Below, piece by piece: positions 1-13,625 of a stretch of 64,000 nt of DNA (positions are counted from its first letter, which is position 1; every line of letters starts with the position of its first letter). Made by a program: the position numbers and the translations under genes. The stretch is from Sapria himalayana (lineage: Eukaryota; Streptophyta; Magnoliopsida; Malpighiales; Rafflesiaceae): the NCBI GenBank assembly GCA_029783825.1, contig JAREIK010016265.1:1-64000 (forward strand), written 5' to 3'. The notes below the pieces were generated by a model. The model was not told the DNA's origin and did not search any database. It worked only from the letters and a program-made list of their open reading frames with translations.

Positions 1-1139
1 TCCAATATTTCATGAGCAATGAAGAATATCGAGATTGATTTCTTCTTTTTTAGGGCTAAGGCTGGGATATGACCATTAATTACCACATAAATTTTGACAA
101 CAAAGCATCTAATTGATATCTTTGTGAAGATCTTGAAGGAGAACTCAATACGTGGGCTCTCTTAATGATTTTCACATGTTATATAAGGATGACTTGTACT
201 TGTTATTGGTTATTAAGTATTTGTTTTATTTTATATTAATTTGTAATCATAATAATATTAATATAAATTAATAATTTATTATTAGTCAAGGGTATAATGG
301 TAATACTAATGATAATTTATTATCTCAATTACTTGGGGATGCATATATGATTATTTTTTAACCAACTTCGTTATAAATCATATTTATTCAAAATTTTTAA
401 GTTATTAAATTCTTGTTTATAATTTCTATTAAATCTTTTCTTGACTTATATTAGTTTTTTTCCTTCCACTTGAATAGTCGTACATTTATTAATCAGTACA
501 CTAGGGGGGGATGCATTGGACGTCACCAATCACTTGAGATGATTTCCCCAATATTATCTTTTGGAGTTAAGTTAATCTTTTTTTTATATATATTATTTAA
601 TTTTATCATTTATAATATTATCATATTTATCATATCATTCTCATCTATACTCATTCTTGGATTATGTTGTTTCTTAGTTTCCCAACATTCACTTTCATAC
701 AATATTGTTAGCCTTATAATATTTATAAAAAAAATTCTAATCTATTTATACTCACTTGTCACAATGAACTCCTGAGGTAGCTTTATATTTAGTCCGTCCA
801 ATATTTTTTTTTTGATAAATAATAACCTATCCAATATTAATCCTATATGATATATCCGTGTCAAATAATTTTCATGGGCACTCAATTCTTATGTTCTTTT
901 TTTTGTTGAAATTATAATACATAGTTACAAATTAATACAAAAATAAAAAAATATAATAATGCTTAGGAATCAAACATTATACATGTGTGCCCTTGTAAAT
1001 TAGTCAAAAATGTGGTCTTATAGGTCCCTAAAAGACATTTGAAACAAGTTTTCTAATCCCTAAAAGAGATCTAAAATCCTGAAAACGTATTCGCATATCT
1101 TTGTAAGCAAATAGTTTCTGCTATATTAAATATTTTGAT

Positions 1140-2900
1140 AAAATTTAAAAAATGATTAACTATATTAATTAGAAATGATATACTTATTCTGGTAATAATT
1201 AAATAGTTAATTCTTTTTATATTTATATCTAAGTAGTATAGTCAACTAGACGGGTCATTGCAAAAGTAAAATACCTAGATAAATAGGAGTTTTGTTGGAG
1301 TATAACTCAAAAGACTAATCTATACAAATGTATCAAATGCATATGTTCTCTATGGCAAAATGATATTTCTCGTCGAATAAGCAATTTTTATATCAAGAAA
1401 ACACATAACTTTTCCAAGCTCACTCATTTGAAATTGTGCCTAAAGAAATTATTTGACTTGTATAGTTTTTAAACTCATCATTTCTCGTAATCGGGATGTT
1501 ATTCACATAGATAATTAGCAATATAAATATGTTATTAGTGTCTCAAAAAAAATATATATGTGACTTACTTGTCAATTCCAAACAAGTCAATTGCCTATAA
1601 AAATTTCATAAACTAGGCTCTCAGTGACTGCTACATGTCATACAATGCATTTCATAATTTATAAATTGTATTTGGTTATACAACTTGAAATGTAGGTGAT
1701 TGCTTCATATATATCTTCACGTTGAGATTATTGTGAAAAAAATATATTCTTTATATATGATTGATATATCTTCCAATTATGAGATATAATAAAAAATTAA
1801 GGATTCTTACTGATGATATCATGCTCAATCGTGAAAAAGTATCCTGGTACTTCATATTAAATGTCCAACTTATTTTCCTCATCACTAGTCTCACCTTAAG
1901 GTAGTCTATCTTTCTCCCATCTTGATTTATCTTCATAATAACATTTTTTTAAAGTCTCAGTAATAGTTACAAAGTGCTATTAGAGTAAAAAACATATATT
2001 TCATTCATTATGGCTTGACGGTTTGTATCATCAAGAAAATTAAAGAAAGAAGCAATAGAAGGTGAGAATTAGATAAAAAATTGAAATATTAGATGTTGAG
2101 TACAATTCATTTGTTTCTTCTTATATTGTAATTGGAAAATCAAGATCAAAGATCATGGCTAAAAGATCATCTGGCTCGTCAATAGGTAAGTATCTAGTTT
2201 GCATAGGTTTTTTATGTCTTTCTCTACTAGTATAGAACTTTAAGTTATGAGCAGTGAAGTCTCTTAGTTACTGACTTAATGAGTCTATGCTAGTGAAGAT
2301 TCTTGGACTTGTAGGAGATCTTTATCCTTAAGAAACCTTATTAGAATTGACATAATCTGAATTTATTAGTAGATATGATGAATCAATAGGAGTAATATTA
2401 TAGTGAGTACCAACAAACTCAAATATAGCTGATAGCTAAGTCTCTTTATTAATTATTAGTTAATCCATGATTATAAGGGAAGAATAGTAATAGATTTATA
2501 TGTAACACCTGGATTCATGAGTTTTCTAAACTCATTAAAAAATAAGTCATTACAAAAATAAATTTTATACTCATTACATTCTTATCAGTCTATAGTAAAA
2601 AGTACTTGTATCATTTTTGGGTTTTAGTATATTCAAGAAAGATAAATCTCATGGTCCAAAATATTATTTGTCCAATCTTAAAGATTGATCGATGACATAG
2701 TATATTATAGGAGGCAAATTATATAGTTTATATCTCGGAATATAGAATTTGAAAGAGTATATATTAAAAAAATGATAGAATAGCCTCTCACTTAGATGTC
2801 TATTCTTAATTTTAGTAATCTTATTATATTGCGGTGTGGAAGCATTGTAAGTTTGTATAATTTTATAATTCATATAATAAATATTATATTAATATGACAC
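1140..2900 (-). mobile_element. Decayed Ty1/copia pol fragment
   Basis: The stretch is collinear in part with 15530-16000 (AAAATGATTAACTATATTA, TATCAAGAAAA, ATTATTCA...ATAAT) and, from 2310, with 51310-51760 (ATAATCTGAATTTATTAGTA). The 1560-1720 segment (CAATTGCCTATAAAAATTTC, TGCTTCATATATATCTTC) resembles the complement of copia integrase/RT junction sequence. No open frame remains, so the assignment rests on paralogy and weak motif resemblance. Confidence 0.45.
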
Positions 2901-3684
2901 ATTTTAATATATTATTATTTCTTTATTTTTTTAATTTTTTTTATGACATTTATGATAAATTGAATGCAGAAAATAGAATAATAAAATGTTCCACAAAACT
3001 TGAGATAGTACAATATAATTTAAGTTTAAACTTGATGCATAACTCAATAGTTTAAATAAAACGCATAAAGCCTCTTATATGGTGGGCAAATTGTTTGAGG
3101 CAGCCCGCATGACTTGAATGAAAATCTGATGTTTAGTTGCTCCTAATTAGGTGTTTTTGAGGGCCTAAGATTAGGTTTTCTAATTAGTACTTAAATTTTA
3201 GAGTTTTTTTAAAGTTTCTATGCAAAATTAGAATTTGTGAGATGTCAAATTGATATTGATAAAATCATAACCCTAATTTTTGTTAGAATTTTGAATTTTC
3301 TCTGAATTAGGACAAAATAACAGTTCTACAATCTTGGGACCCTAATTTTTAGAGTTTCCAAATCATTCACCTTAAATTTATGCTTTCAAGAGATGATAAA
3401 ATAAAATTTTAGTTGTGATTTTTTGATTCCAAAACATTAAAATACTGAATTTGAATAAATGACATTGAAAATAGGAATTGATAAAATTTGGCCGAATTAG
3501 GAAAATTCAAAACCTTTATCTTCGAATGATTTTCAAAAATTATCATTCACAAAATTTAATGTTGATATGCTCGTTGCGGAATGCACACTGAGAAGCATTT
3601 CTTGAAAAGGAAATTAGGCTTTTATTGTGTAGCCTACAAAGTAATATGAATCACAATTATTTTTCTTTGTTTTTTCTATTTTCT

Positions 3685-3706
3685 GTTGCACACAATGATG
3701 TGCAAC
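3685..3706. repeat. Small 8-bp palindrome GTTGCACA/TGTGCAAC
   Basis: An exact 8-bp stem with a 6-nt loop (CAATGA) in otherwise unremarkable AT-rich DNA. Confidence 0.7.
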
Positions 3707-4019
3707 AATAGGGTGATACATACTTTCTAGTATGTATAATCTTAACTTACATGCATACTCTTCTATGATTTTTAGTCCTTTTTTATTATTTTTATATCAT
3801 ATTACAGATACAATGTGAAAAGGAAAATAATAATTAAAAAATAAAATGAAATAACATAAGATAATTTAACATATCTTAACTTAATTTAATACAAAACTCA
3901 ATATATTAAACAATACACATAAAGCCTTTTACATAAAGAGCAAATTGCATGGAACATTTCACAGTAGGTGAGTGCTCCTATCAAATGGAAGAAAATAAAT
4001 AAAAATAATAAAAATGGTA

Positions 4020-4260
4020 ATATTTAGACTATAACAAAATTACTTATTTATTATTATATGAAATTTTGAAAAATAGAAACAATTTATGATGTTTCTTGAA
4101 AGAGATATATCCATATATATCTCGAGTAATCATATATATAAATTAATCTCTGATCATATTTCTATTATATTCATATATTTTTAAGTATATCAAATCTATG
4201 GTGTTTCTAATTAAGTTAGATTTGTGTGTATCATAGGAATCTTTAGTAAGTATTTTTAAT
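4020..4260 (-). repeat. Dispersed AT-rich repeat family, copy 1
   Basis: The reverse complement resembles 7310-7660 and 32060-32420 (AAAATTTTTCA, GAGATATATATGGATATATC). It lies in a stretch without genes. Confidence 0.45.
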
Positions 4261-4351
4261 TAATAATCTACTTATATATTATATTCTTTGATTGAAATAT
4301 TCTTAAAAATAGGGTAAATATTCTCAATTTACCTAATGATAGATAAACAAA

Positions 4352-4402
4352 CTAAAAATTCTCAAGTAAATGGTTTCATACACTTTACTTGAGAATTTTT
4401 AG
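4352..4402. repeat. Perfect 19-bp hairpin in a longer imperfect inverted repeat
   Basis: Positions 4352-4370 and 4384-4402 are exact complements around a 13-nt loop. Imperfect pairing continues outward (CTAATGATAGATAAAC against TTTATCATTAG). It may be a foldback element or a small-RNA hairpin. Confidence 0.85.
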
Positions 4403-5439
4403 TAATTTTTGAATATTTATCATTAGCTATAATAATAATATATTTATAATAAGAAAAAAATATTGTTACGTTATGATTTATCTCTTATGTGAGTATTAGT
4501 TTTTGTATTGATAATTCATAAGTTTAAAGTGATTTTGAGTAAAATAAGTAATATCTAAAAAAATAGAACAATTTATTATTGTATTAAATAAAAATTATGT
4601 ATATTTATTTCTAGTAAGTATTAGTATCATGATACATAAGTTCTACGGGAACATCTAAATAGATCCCGTAATTAGTTATTCTTTTAAAACTATGTAAAAT
4701 TTTTGATTCTTCTATAGATATTATACCTAACAAGTACTTTTGCTATGATTCTTCCACTGACATTATATACAATGAATTGGGGCTCTTTATTATGTATATC
4801 TGTTGTAATAATTACTTTTCATATATTTGTTGTAATTCTTCCTCTGACATCATATATCAACTAAAATCTTTATTTCTAGTTTTCTCAATCGGACATAATG
4901 CACACACTATCATCCTACAATGTACACACTGCCACCACTATTACTAAAAACGATCACCATGTGACAATCATACAAAACAATGCAACCATCGCACATCGCT
5001 TGATTATTATGCAACCACAATGTGAACACCACACACTTTGTCGCACATAGTAGTTGTGATAACCCTTACCTTTTCTATTCTAGGCATGTGTGCATTTTGC
5101 TGATATAGTGCTTGCATCTATTTTTAAAATACTTTTAAGATTTATTTCTCTTACTCACCCACACAAAGTCCCTATTGTCAAATTTTGTTTATTGTTGGCC
5201 TTGATATTATGATACAAATCAATTAAAAAACTAAAATTATAAGAATACTCAATAATCAAGTATCATACAAGTGCATCTTAATAAAATTAACAAAAATAAT
5301 TGTGGCAGTCTACAGATTGGATGTTTTCATCAAATTCATAAAATAAAAAATAATAAGCATAAATAAACAAGTTGTAGCATGCGTTCATTGAAACTATGTC
5401 TTCTATTTTTTTTTATTTGTTTGTTGCATTATTGTTGCT

Positions 5440-5530
5440 TATATATATATTTTTTTATATTTGTGATGGGAGCAATCAAACTATGGGTTGTCCATATATA
5501 TATTTCATTTTTATATTAACTTAATGACTT
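5440..5530 (+). mobile_element. Copia-type LTR start fragment
   Basis: TGATGGGAGCAATCAAACTA followed by TGGGTTGTCC belongs to a motif seen at least eight times in this window on both strands. At 35170 it directly follows a copia pol remnant. Confidence 0.45.
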
Positions 5531-5629
5531 AATGTCATCCAAAAAAGAAATTTATGTTTTTTTTCTTTTTATATATAGCTCAAGGTTATGAGATTGTTTT
5601 GTGATTTATTTTTTTACATGGTATTAGTG

Positions 5630-6440
5630 CGAGGGGTTGTTGTTTGCAAAACTCTAAAATGGAAATTCTGTAAAATTGCACGTGTTGTGTAGTGGGAGAA
5701 GAAATATCATGTAGATGTGTATAAAGTAGCATCATACAATGGAATTATATGCTGTGCAATGATATAAATAATGGCATATCGAATTAGTTGTGATTCTGTA
5801 TCAATCGATTGTGTTGTGGTGATGTGTGCATTTATTTTTGGTGTAAATAGAAGATGCAATGGTGCAGTGATGGTGTGTCGAGTTGTTGTGTGCGATGGTA
5901 GCACATAGTTGTTGATGTCATATGATTCTGTCGTAATTATTGTAATTTGTTTATTTATGATTATTCTATTTTATTTTATGTTTTTTATGTAATCACCTAA
6001 CATGCGGGTACTCCTAATTTGTTTGTTTATTTTTTAAAATTTAACTCTTGTTTCATGTGGGTATGGTTTATAAGTCCTATTGGTAGCTTTGCGTGCATTG
6101 TACCAGCACAATGCATGCATGCATGGTGTTGTATTTGTATACAGATGGTGACACGCGTGTTGGTTGGCAGTAGGTGCACATGGTGATGGTAGTAGTCGCT
6201 CGTGGTGGTGGCTACATGCGAGCATGGTGCTGGTAGGAAACATGAACAATAGTGGTGACAGGCACCCATGGTGGTGACAACAAACACTTATGGTGGTGGA
6301 AATAGGTGTGCATTGTGATGGTAGAAGGCATGTGTGTTTTTTATACTTGACACGTATGGTTGGGGGCAATAGACGTGAGCAGTAGCCAGCACGAGGTGGT
6401 GGCTCACGGTGGCAGGTAGTTGTGTTTTGGATAGAAACCT
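5630..6440. repeat. GT-rich cryptic simple sequence (TGGTGG, TGTGCAATGG)
   Basis: Imperfect repeats of TGGTGG, GATGGTAG and TGTGTTG dominate. Histidine- and threonine-rich minus-strand frames here are artefacts of this composition. Similar DNA accompanies copia-like LTR starts near 4890-5060, 11450-11700 and 45840-46640. Confidence 0.55.
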
Positions 6441-8100
6441 CTATTAGGGCTGCTGCATAATTATATAAAAATATAAATTAGTATTTGCCAAAATATTTAT
6501 TTAGTGTATTGTTATCTTTCTTTTTGGATGAATCACAATTTTGTGACAATATTGAAAGAGATTATCATAGCAAAAATAAATGAAATATATCAATTCAATA
6601 TATTCATTGTAGGAGGATGGGTCATACCAGAGATAGTTTTTCAATATTATATCCAAAGAGAAAGCCGAGAAGTTTACACAGTACAGAGAGAAACATAGAC
6701 TAACTACTAGAGTCATCAAGGAGTTCTTGCATAGACACTTATACTTGATAAAAAGGAGTATATAAATTTTTTCTATAAGGTAATAACAAATCATTTTTTT
6801 CTTTTAGATATTATTGATTATTTTATCCATGCACTCACTTTAATCTTATATATTATTGGTATGAGAAATATTACTAATAGTAAAGGTACTCATATCATAT
6901 TTTTTATTTTTATTTTTGTTCTGAAAATATTATTATAGTCTATGATAAATATTCAAAATTTTTTAGATATAATAGTAATATAGTACTGTGCTTGAGTGTT
7001 TTGCTTATTTTTAATTGTTCTGCTAGTTTATTTTTTATTAGTTATCTTTTTAGTAATTTAACTTTAGTTTTATGTTTATTTCTACTAATATTTATCAACA
7101 TGATCGAAAGACGGTGAGGAAGACTATAATTGGGATTGAGCATGATTGATTATATATTCTCTTTTAGATAGTAAGATTTTTTTTTTAATGTTTGAGCATT
7201 GTGGACTTTTTACTTGTGTATTCTTAGTTTAATCACTCATTATTGCTGATAGGTATTTTGACCTTGGTGTGAGACATATTAGTTAATAAAATTCAATAGA
7301 ATTTTTTGCCATACATGTCAATCTGGATTGAATAGGAATCCATTTGATATAATGTACTTAGACGTATGAGATCCTAGTAGAAATATCACAAGAAAAAGAT
7401 TTAGATATCTGATCATTTTTTTTTTATGATTATTTGAGATATATATGGATATATCTCTTTCCAGATAAATCATAAGGTTTTTATTTTTCAAATTTTTCAT
7501 AATATAATAAAAAATTAATTTGATAAAAATATTAAAAAAAATAAAAAGTAACATTGTATTAAAATATATGTTTGACCAATTTAGTGCTTATGATATATAT
7601 TATAGGATTATACATCAAATTTCACATGCTGACGTACCCTAATAGAATTAGATTTTTAAAAAGAATAATAAATATTTAATTAAAAAAACTTTAATATTCT
7701 TATTTTAAAAGAGTGTTCTGAAATATTTTTGTAGAGATCTCATTTTAATAACAATCTACCTTCGTCAATTTGATCTTCTCTTTTAACATAATATCTTGTA
7801 TATACCCTTTTAAATCGTATATCCAGAGATAGTTTATTTATTTTGCATCATAAAATTATGATGCACTTATTTTGTGCTTGATTATTTTTTAGTATTGGAT
7901 ATTTTTTCATGTAAGATCTTGAGATAATATTTTTCTTAGCTACTTTACTATCCAAAGATGATACAAATATTTTTCTCACGTAATTGATGAGATTATAGCA
8001 AATGCATTCTTGTTTCTTAACAAGCTTAAAAAATATGAATTGAGATGTATCTAGATTTATTACTTTTTCTATATTTAACTATAGCTCTACTTGAATTACC
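6440..8100. other. AT-rich DNA without recognisable genes
   Basis: Apart from the dispersed repeat at 7310-7660 I see no coding, RNA or terminal-repeat signature. Overlapping short frames on both strands near 6501-6794 look fortuitous. Confidence 0.5.
7310..7660 (+). repeat. Dispersed AT-rich repeat family, copy 2
   Basis: Begins CATGTCAATCTGGATTGAAT, then AGATATATATGGATATATC, TTTGACCAATTTAGTGC and TTCACATGCTGACG. The order is the same as in copy 3. Confidence 0.6.
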
Positions 8101-9915
8101 TTATCATATTTTTCATATTTATTATTTGTTGGCTATATGTGAATATATTAATACTTAGTATGATATTAAATCATGTTGTAATAATTTTAAATCATGTTGA
8201 ATATGAAGAGAGTGGGGTTTTTTGAATTGAGAGATATCCTTGAAGCCCAGTTGATGTTGTTGTCCACAAATCTTCATCAATATTAATTTACATTGAATTG
8301 GTAACCAGGAGATTTGACTATCCAATACTTAGAATTTAGACCGAGAGATATGCCTAGCTTACTCAAGTCAAAGAAGAGCTTATTGAGGATCTAGATGATC
8401 TTGTATGCAGCCTCTTTTGATCATGATATAACATTTGCTCTTGGGAAGAGACATAGGAGTTGTGCTCAATATTTAATTTTATATATATTATTTTTTTATG
8501 AGATATAATCTCATCCATGATATTATCTGTCATCAGGTAATGATGGAAAAAATATATGTTATTCATTATAATGTAGCTTGAGAATTAGTTTCACAGCTTT
8601 CAGAAAGATATGTTTTTGAATGGAGGCGGGTATTCTTTGTGAAGATGCATAGATCACTTTTAGTCGAGATTTGTAGCGAGTAAATTTATTTAGGTATTTA
8701 TTATGAACTACAAGGATACTTTCTCTCGTGGCCAAGATCTTCTCATTATGAATTTTTATTTTTTCTAAACCATCTCATAATTCGAGGATACATCAGCTAG
8801 ACTTGAAGAATATGTTTCTTTATGGTGACTTAGAGAAGGAGACATATATGAAGTAACCACCTCGGATTCAACCATAATTAGGAGACTATTATTTTCTTGG
8901 TGTAAATGTTGCTTATTTCACAAGGAGTATTATTTTATTACAAGTGGAAAATATGCTTGATAATCTAGCAGAGATTAGTCTTCTTCGTTGTGTTTGAGTA
9001 AATATTCTTATTGATCCAGATATTGATTTATTTAAGATTAATTATTTAATTATGAACAGATCAAATATAACATGCACAGTTAGTATGATTATCTATTTCT
9101 TTGTTTTTTTTTTTCAGCAAGTTCACCTCAAATTAGTTCTTCACATACGGAGATGTATGAAGAAGTATTCATAACTTAGAATCTATTTCAAGGATTATGT
9201 ATGTTTATAGTTGGTCAAATATTTAGATTCTAGTTTGACACTAACATGTACCTTGGGAAGATTAAATATCTAATTATGAATAGATTAGATGTAATATATG
9301 TAGTTAGTATAGTTATTTATTTCTTGGATTTTTCATGGTAGGTTCGCTTTAAATAGTTTTTACATATTGAGGTGTTTGAATAATTCTCCATGACTTGGGA
9401 TTAATTTCATGGATATTGGGTATTTATAGTTGATCAGGCATTCAAATTCTTGTGTGACACTAGTATGCACTTAGAGTAGGACTATGCTATGGTTTTCTAT
9501 TTTTTTAGAGTCAATTTTACTTTTTTGAAAAGTAAAAATAGATAATTATTTTAAAATTCATTACAAAAATAAAACTCAAAATGATAATGATAATTACTTG
9601 TGAGATATTTTAGATGCATAATCTATTCCATCCATCATATTGGGTTTTCACTTTTCACTTTTTCTTTCACTACGATTTATTATGATAGTAATGTAGCAAG
9701 GCATATGTATCATGTCTAGTGTTTCTCAATTAGAAAAAGTAGATAGAGGTGGATTGATTTTTCTTTATGGTAAAGATCTAAGATGCGATAATTGCTACAA
9801 AATATATTTAGATAATAGAACATACATGAGATATTTTCACAAAAGTCTTGAAAAGGTATTAACTTATATTTATTTTTTATTTTTTTGGTGTTTGGACTTG
9901 TACGCACCATCTTGA
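8100..9915 (+). mobile_element. Decayed Ty1/copia pol 3' end
   Basis: At 9025-9170 and again at 9250-9400 the translation resembles the copia RT segment KLNYLTVTRPDI...HWDAVIRILRYIK (here KINYLIMNRSNI and QVHLKLVLHIRRCMKK). From 9660 comes an RNase H piece (YYDSNVARHM). It ends in FHKSLEKVLTYIYFLFF and CLDLYAPS with a stop at 9913-9915, matching the family ending DVFTKSL...YDLYAPA. Stops and frameshifts are frequent, so it is non-functional. Confidence 0.72.
9040..9480 (+). repeat. ~223-bp tandem duplication in copia RT
   Basis: ATTAATTATTTAATTATGAA near 9040 recurs as ATTAAATATCTAATTATGAA near 9263. The copies share the RT segment, then TTTATAGTTG and TGTGACACTA-type sequence. Confidence 0.65.
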
Positions 9916-10450
9916 TGGAGGGTGCTGTAGTTGTTAGGGATTTGGGAACTCAAAGTAATTCGATATTGCTTATGGATTGGAATTATTTTTTTGCAGTTTA
10001 TTTTATAAGCATTGTGATAAGAATCTTTCCTTGTATCGAGCTTGGCCAAAAGACTTCTCTCGTATCCCTCTATTCCAGGATAGTTTGTGAGGATGATGAT
10101 GCTGCAATGGAATTAGCATCGTCGAACTTATGCCTCTCTTTTTATATATTTAAAAATCAAAACTAAACATTAATTTATATTAATTTAATCCATTTGGTTC
10201 TTTTAATATTTAAAAACAAATTCTATTTAAAATATAAATATACCTAATTATAATTAATTTAGTGCATGTAAAATTAATGTGATTTAATGGTAAAATCAAA
10301 TCAATTAGATTACAATTAAATTAATTATTATTATTATATATATACATATATTTCAAACAAACAAAAAATATTAAGATTTTTTTTATCATTTCCGGATAAG
10401 GCTATAGAAGGGAGCCTGGTGCAAATAATATCTTCAGCTTCCAGTATAAT
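9916..10450 (+). mobile_element. Probable copia 3' LTR remnant
   Basis: Directly after the pol stop the sequence reads TGATGGAGGGTGCTGTAGTTG. A GC-richer stretch follows (TCGAGCTTGGCCAAAAGACT, TCTCGTATCCCTC). The 3' boundary is uncertain; GGAGCCTGGTGCAAATAATA near 10409 may belong to it. Confidence 0.45.
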
Positions 10451-11340
10451 TTATTTCGCATAATTATTTATATTAATTATAATTCATAAGACTATATAAT
10501 TATGATTTAACTCATTTATTTATTCTAATATATTATGTCTCTTGTTACTTATCACAAATAAGTTTCACCATGTTAAAAATGCTGACACTCATTGATTAAA
10601 TTAAATTATTGATAATTTAGTTTAATTAACTTTTAATTATTTTCTTTTGATACTTTTCACTTAATTTATTTAAATTATTGGATCAAAATTTACTTGCAGA
10701 ATTTGATAATATCAAGACTTATAAATATTTCTCAAGAAGGTATTATCAATCCTTTTAGCATGACTTAAATTTTATTGGTAATTATTATTCACTATATGAC
10801 TGATAAAGTTATTTAATTTATAAAATTTTTAAATCTATTTCTAGATTTTATCATTTGTAAATCAAAAGAATTATTAACAAACATATGTAAATAATACTTA
10901 TATCAGGAATAAGAGTAATATTATTTATAATAACTATTATGAAGTTTATTTTACAAATCCATATAAAATAATTATATCATATTTGTCATGTTCAATACAT
11001 ATAAGTATGCCAGTACTAAAAGCTAAAATTTTACTATTCATCATAGTTAAGATAGATTTATTAATATCTAGTGTTGCAATCTTACCGATATGGTATATAA
11101 TTCTATCTAAATTACGAAGAAATTTATATCCAACGAGTATCAATGATTCGATCTTCTGTGCATGAGCTAATCTTTACGCACTGAATTATCCACAGTCAGA
11201 ATAAAAGATAAGTAATTTTAACAATCAATTCATTTAAAAAAACTTTTTATTAAAATAACAAATTACTACTAATCAGAAAAATAATTATAAATGACTTTTA
11301 GTTTAAATCAGTTGTAACAACAATTTTCTTATTTATGTTT
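10450..11340. other. AT-rich stretch, no gene recognised
   Basis: Two overlapping short frames on opposite strands near 10950-11165 lie in slightly GC-richer DNA. This could be copia gag or integrase debris, but no motif is convincing. Confidence 0.4.
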
Positions 11341-12239
11341 ATTATATTTTTTTATGCTTTTATGAAAGCACTCAACTGGTGGACTTTTCAATATTTTTAC
11401 CTATTATATAATTTCGTGGTTGTATAATGTTATTCATATAAAGTGTTATTGCATCTATTTTTTAACATTATTTTTGTCACATTGATATACATTGTGTTGT
11501 GTGTGTACTGACAGAGGTTGCAATGTGTGTACTAAATAGATGAAGCAATGTGTAGTGAGTTTTTGGCATCTTATATGTGAACGGCATATGTGAATAGTTT
11601 GTATCGTATAGTGGTGTATAATGTGTGCAATGCTTGAGTCCATGGATAATAGATGTGAAGTATAACAATAATGTGGTGATGATAGTCAAGGAAACACGGA
11701 TATGGTCTCTCAGTCTCTAGCTAATCATAAGTTTAAACTAGAGTAGATTCACGTGTTGCTATGTCATTTCGATTGGAGTGTGTTATCTTCTCTTAAGGAA
11801 TCTCATTCTCTTTGCACTCCACAAGATATGTATTTATTGGTATATATAATATTTTAATAGTACAATTATATCATGAATCAACAAGTTTAAATGTGGTTGT
11901 CGGGTGATCTTTCATTTAGGTAGAGGTCCATATGGGAATACTAAAGGCTAGAGGAGAATAATGGGTCCAAATATTTCTTTTAGACGTTTACTCTTCTTAG
12001 ACTTCATAAAAAAAAGACTCATGTTCAAAAAAGGTAATATTAATATTAATAAAATTAAAATCAAACTAGTTCATAGTAAAAAAATATTTATATTTTCTCG
12101 GGGTATTGGAGTATATAAGGAATATCTCAAAGTCTTGGATGTTGGTTTGTTCCAACCTAGAGAAAGATTGTGGTCAAAACATATACTCCCAAAAATTTTG
12201 AGAAATAAATTAGATAATTTTTCTCTAGTATATAAGATT

Positions 12240-13625
12240 TGAAAATAAAAATATTGAGAAATGATAGAAGTATTCCGGTTGAAGGGGTAATTTGCAATTA
12301 AAACTATATCCCAAAATTTACGTTGGAATACTTCTGTCAAACAAGAGTATTTGAGTTATTTCAATAAAATATTTATTTTTTTTTAGCAATCCTATTTTGT
12401 GAGGGTGTGTTGGCATAGAAAATTACATTGAAATATCGGGTAGGATAGTAAGCTCTAGTATATTTTTATAGCTGTTATATCTCACACTCTATTATTAGGA
12501 TACCCTTAAGGCTAAGGTCAAGGTTAAGTATTCTCAAATTTGTCATTGATTGATAACTAAGTTTAGAACGTACAAATAATGAATCTTACATACTCAAACA
12601 GTTATCATGAAATTCTATCATAGGATAAAAGATATATATTTTATTTTGTTCAGTTCCGATGAAAATCTTATTTAAAGTCTTTTCATCCTGCAAATATAAA
12701 TTAAAAGAAAAAAAAAATAAAATCATTATTGATTTGGAATTTAGAATACATAAAATAAATGAAAGAAAAAAGAGATCAAATTGAATATTATCAGATCCCA
12801 ATAAATTTTGATGGATTATAACTAGTTATTCAAGAAATTGGAATGAAATATAAGAAAAAAAATGATAACCCATAACAAGAATATTGAATTTTGAGTCAAT
12901 AAATGAAGAGCAAGAAGTAATTAAAAATCTATGTAGTACACTTAACTTGATCTATGAAAATAATATTTAATATCCATCTTTGGTGCAACCTATCTTTATA
13001 TAGTGCACGCATTGAAGTAAGATTTATTCATCTATCTTTGTTGTAATAATATCCATCCTTACTCAACGTACCAATTCAAATTCAAGTTTTTAAATATGAT
13101 ATTAAAAATCAATCAAATTTGTCTCCCCCTAAATGAATTGTAAATCCCAACCAAGGTTTTATTTATCTTTTTGAAACATTAATTTGGGTAAAATTAGAAA
13201 AAAAAATGCCTCGGAACCCTAATCTCGAGGATTTTTCTCAACCCTAAATTGGGCAGTTTCCCAAAACACCAAATTGGGGAATTTTGCGAAGCTCAACCTA
13301 TCTTTCTCTGGAGTGCGTTTGTCGTGCTTCTAATGGCATCGCTGCATTGGGCTTTGCAATGCCTCCACCGCACACAGTGTGTACATTTTATCCTTGTCTG
13401 GAACATGTATGTACACTATTCTAGTATAGTGCCTGCCCTTGTGTCTTCAACTTCACCCACACGTGCACCCTAGGTATTATCATATAGAAAAAAAAGATAA
13501 AAAATAAAGATAAAAAATAATAAATATCGTAGGTATTATCAGCACATCTCCTGCCATTATATAATGTACTATTGGGTTGGGGTAGCCCCCATATCAGGTG
13601 CCCCTATCAATAATAATCAAAAAAT
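12240..13625 (-). mobile_element. Decayed copia element, minus strand, with LTR start
   Basis: Around 12380-12430 the complement resembles the copia integrase PQQNGV region (CCTATTTTGTGAGGGTGTG). At 13575-13620 the complement reads TTGATAGGGGCACCTGATAT followed by GGGGGCTACCCCAA, the recurrent LTR start in minus orientation. The GC-richer stretch at 13205-13475 between them is unassigned, and its 74-codon plus frame has no recognisable domain. Confidence 0.4.

Noticed and set aside
6027..6369. Histidine- and cysteine-rich minus-strand frames
   Set aside because: They are translations of TGGTGG-type cryptic simple sequence, with no signal peptide or recognisable cysteine pattern and two overlapping frames.
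13249..13473. 74-codon plus frame in GC-richer DNA
   Set aside because: No domain recognised. It lies between copia integrase-like and LTR-like sequence and ends in GT/CA-rich repeats.
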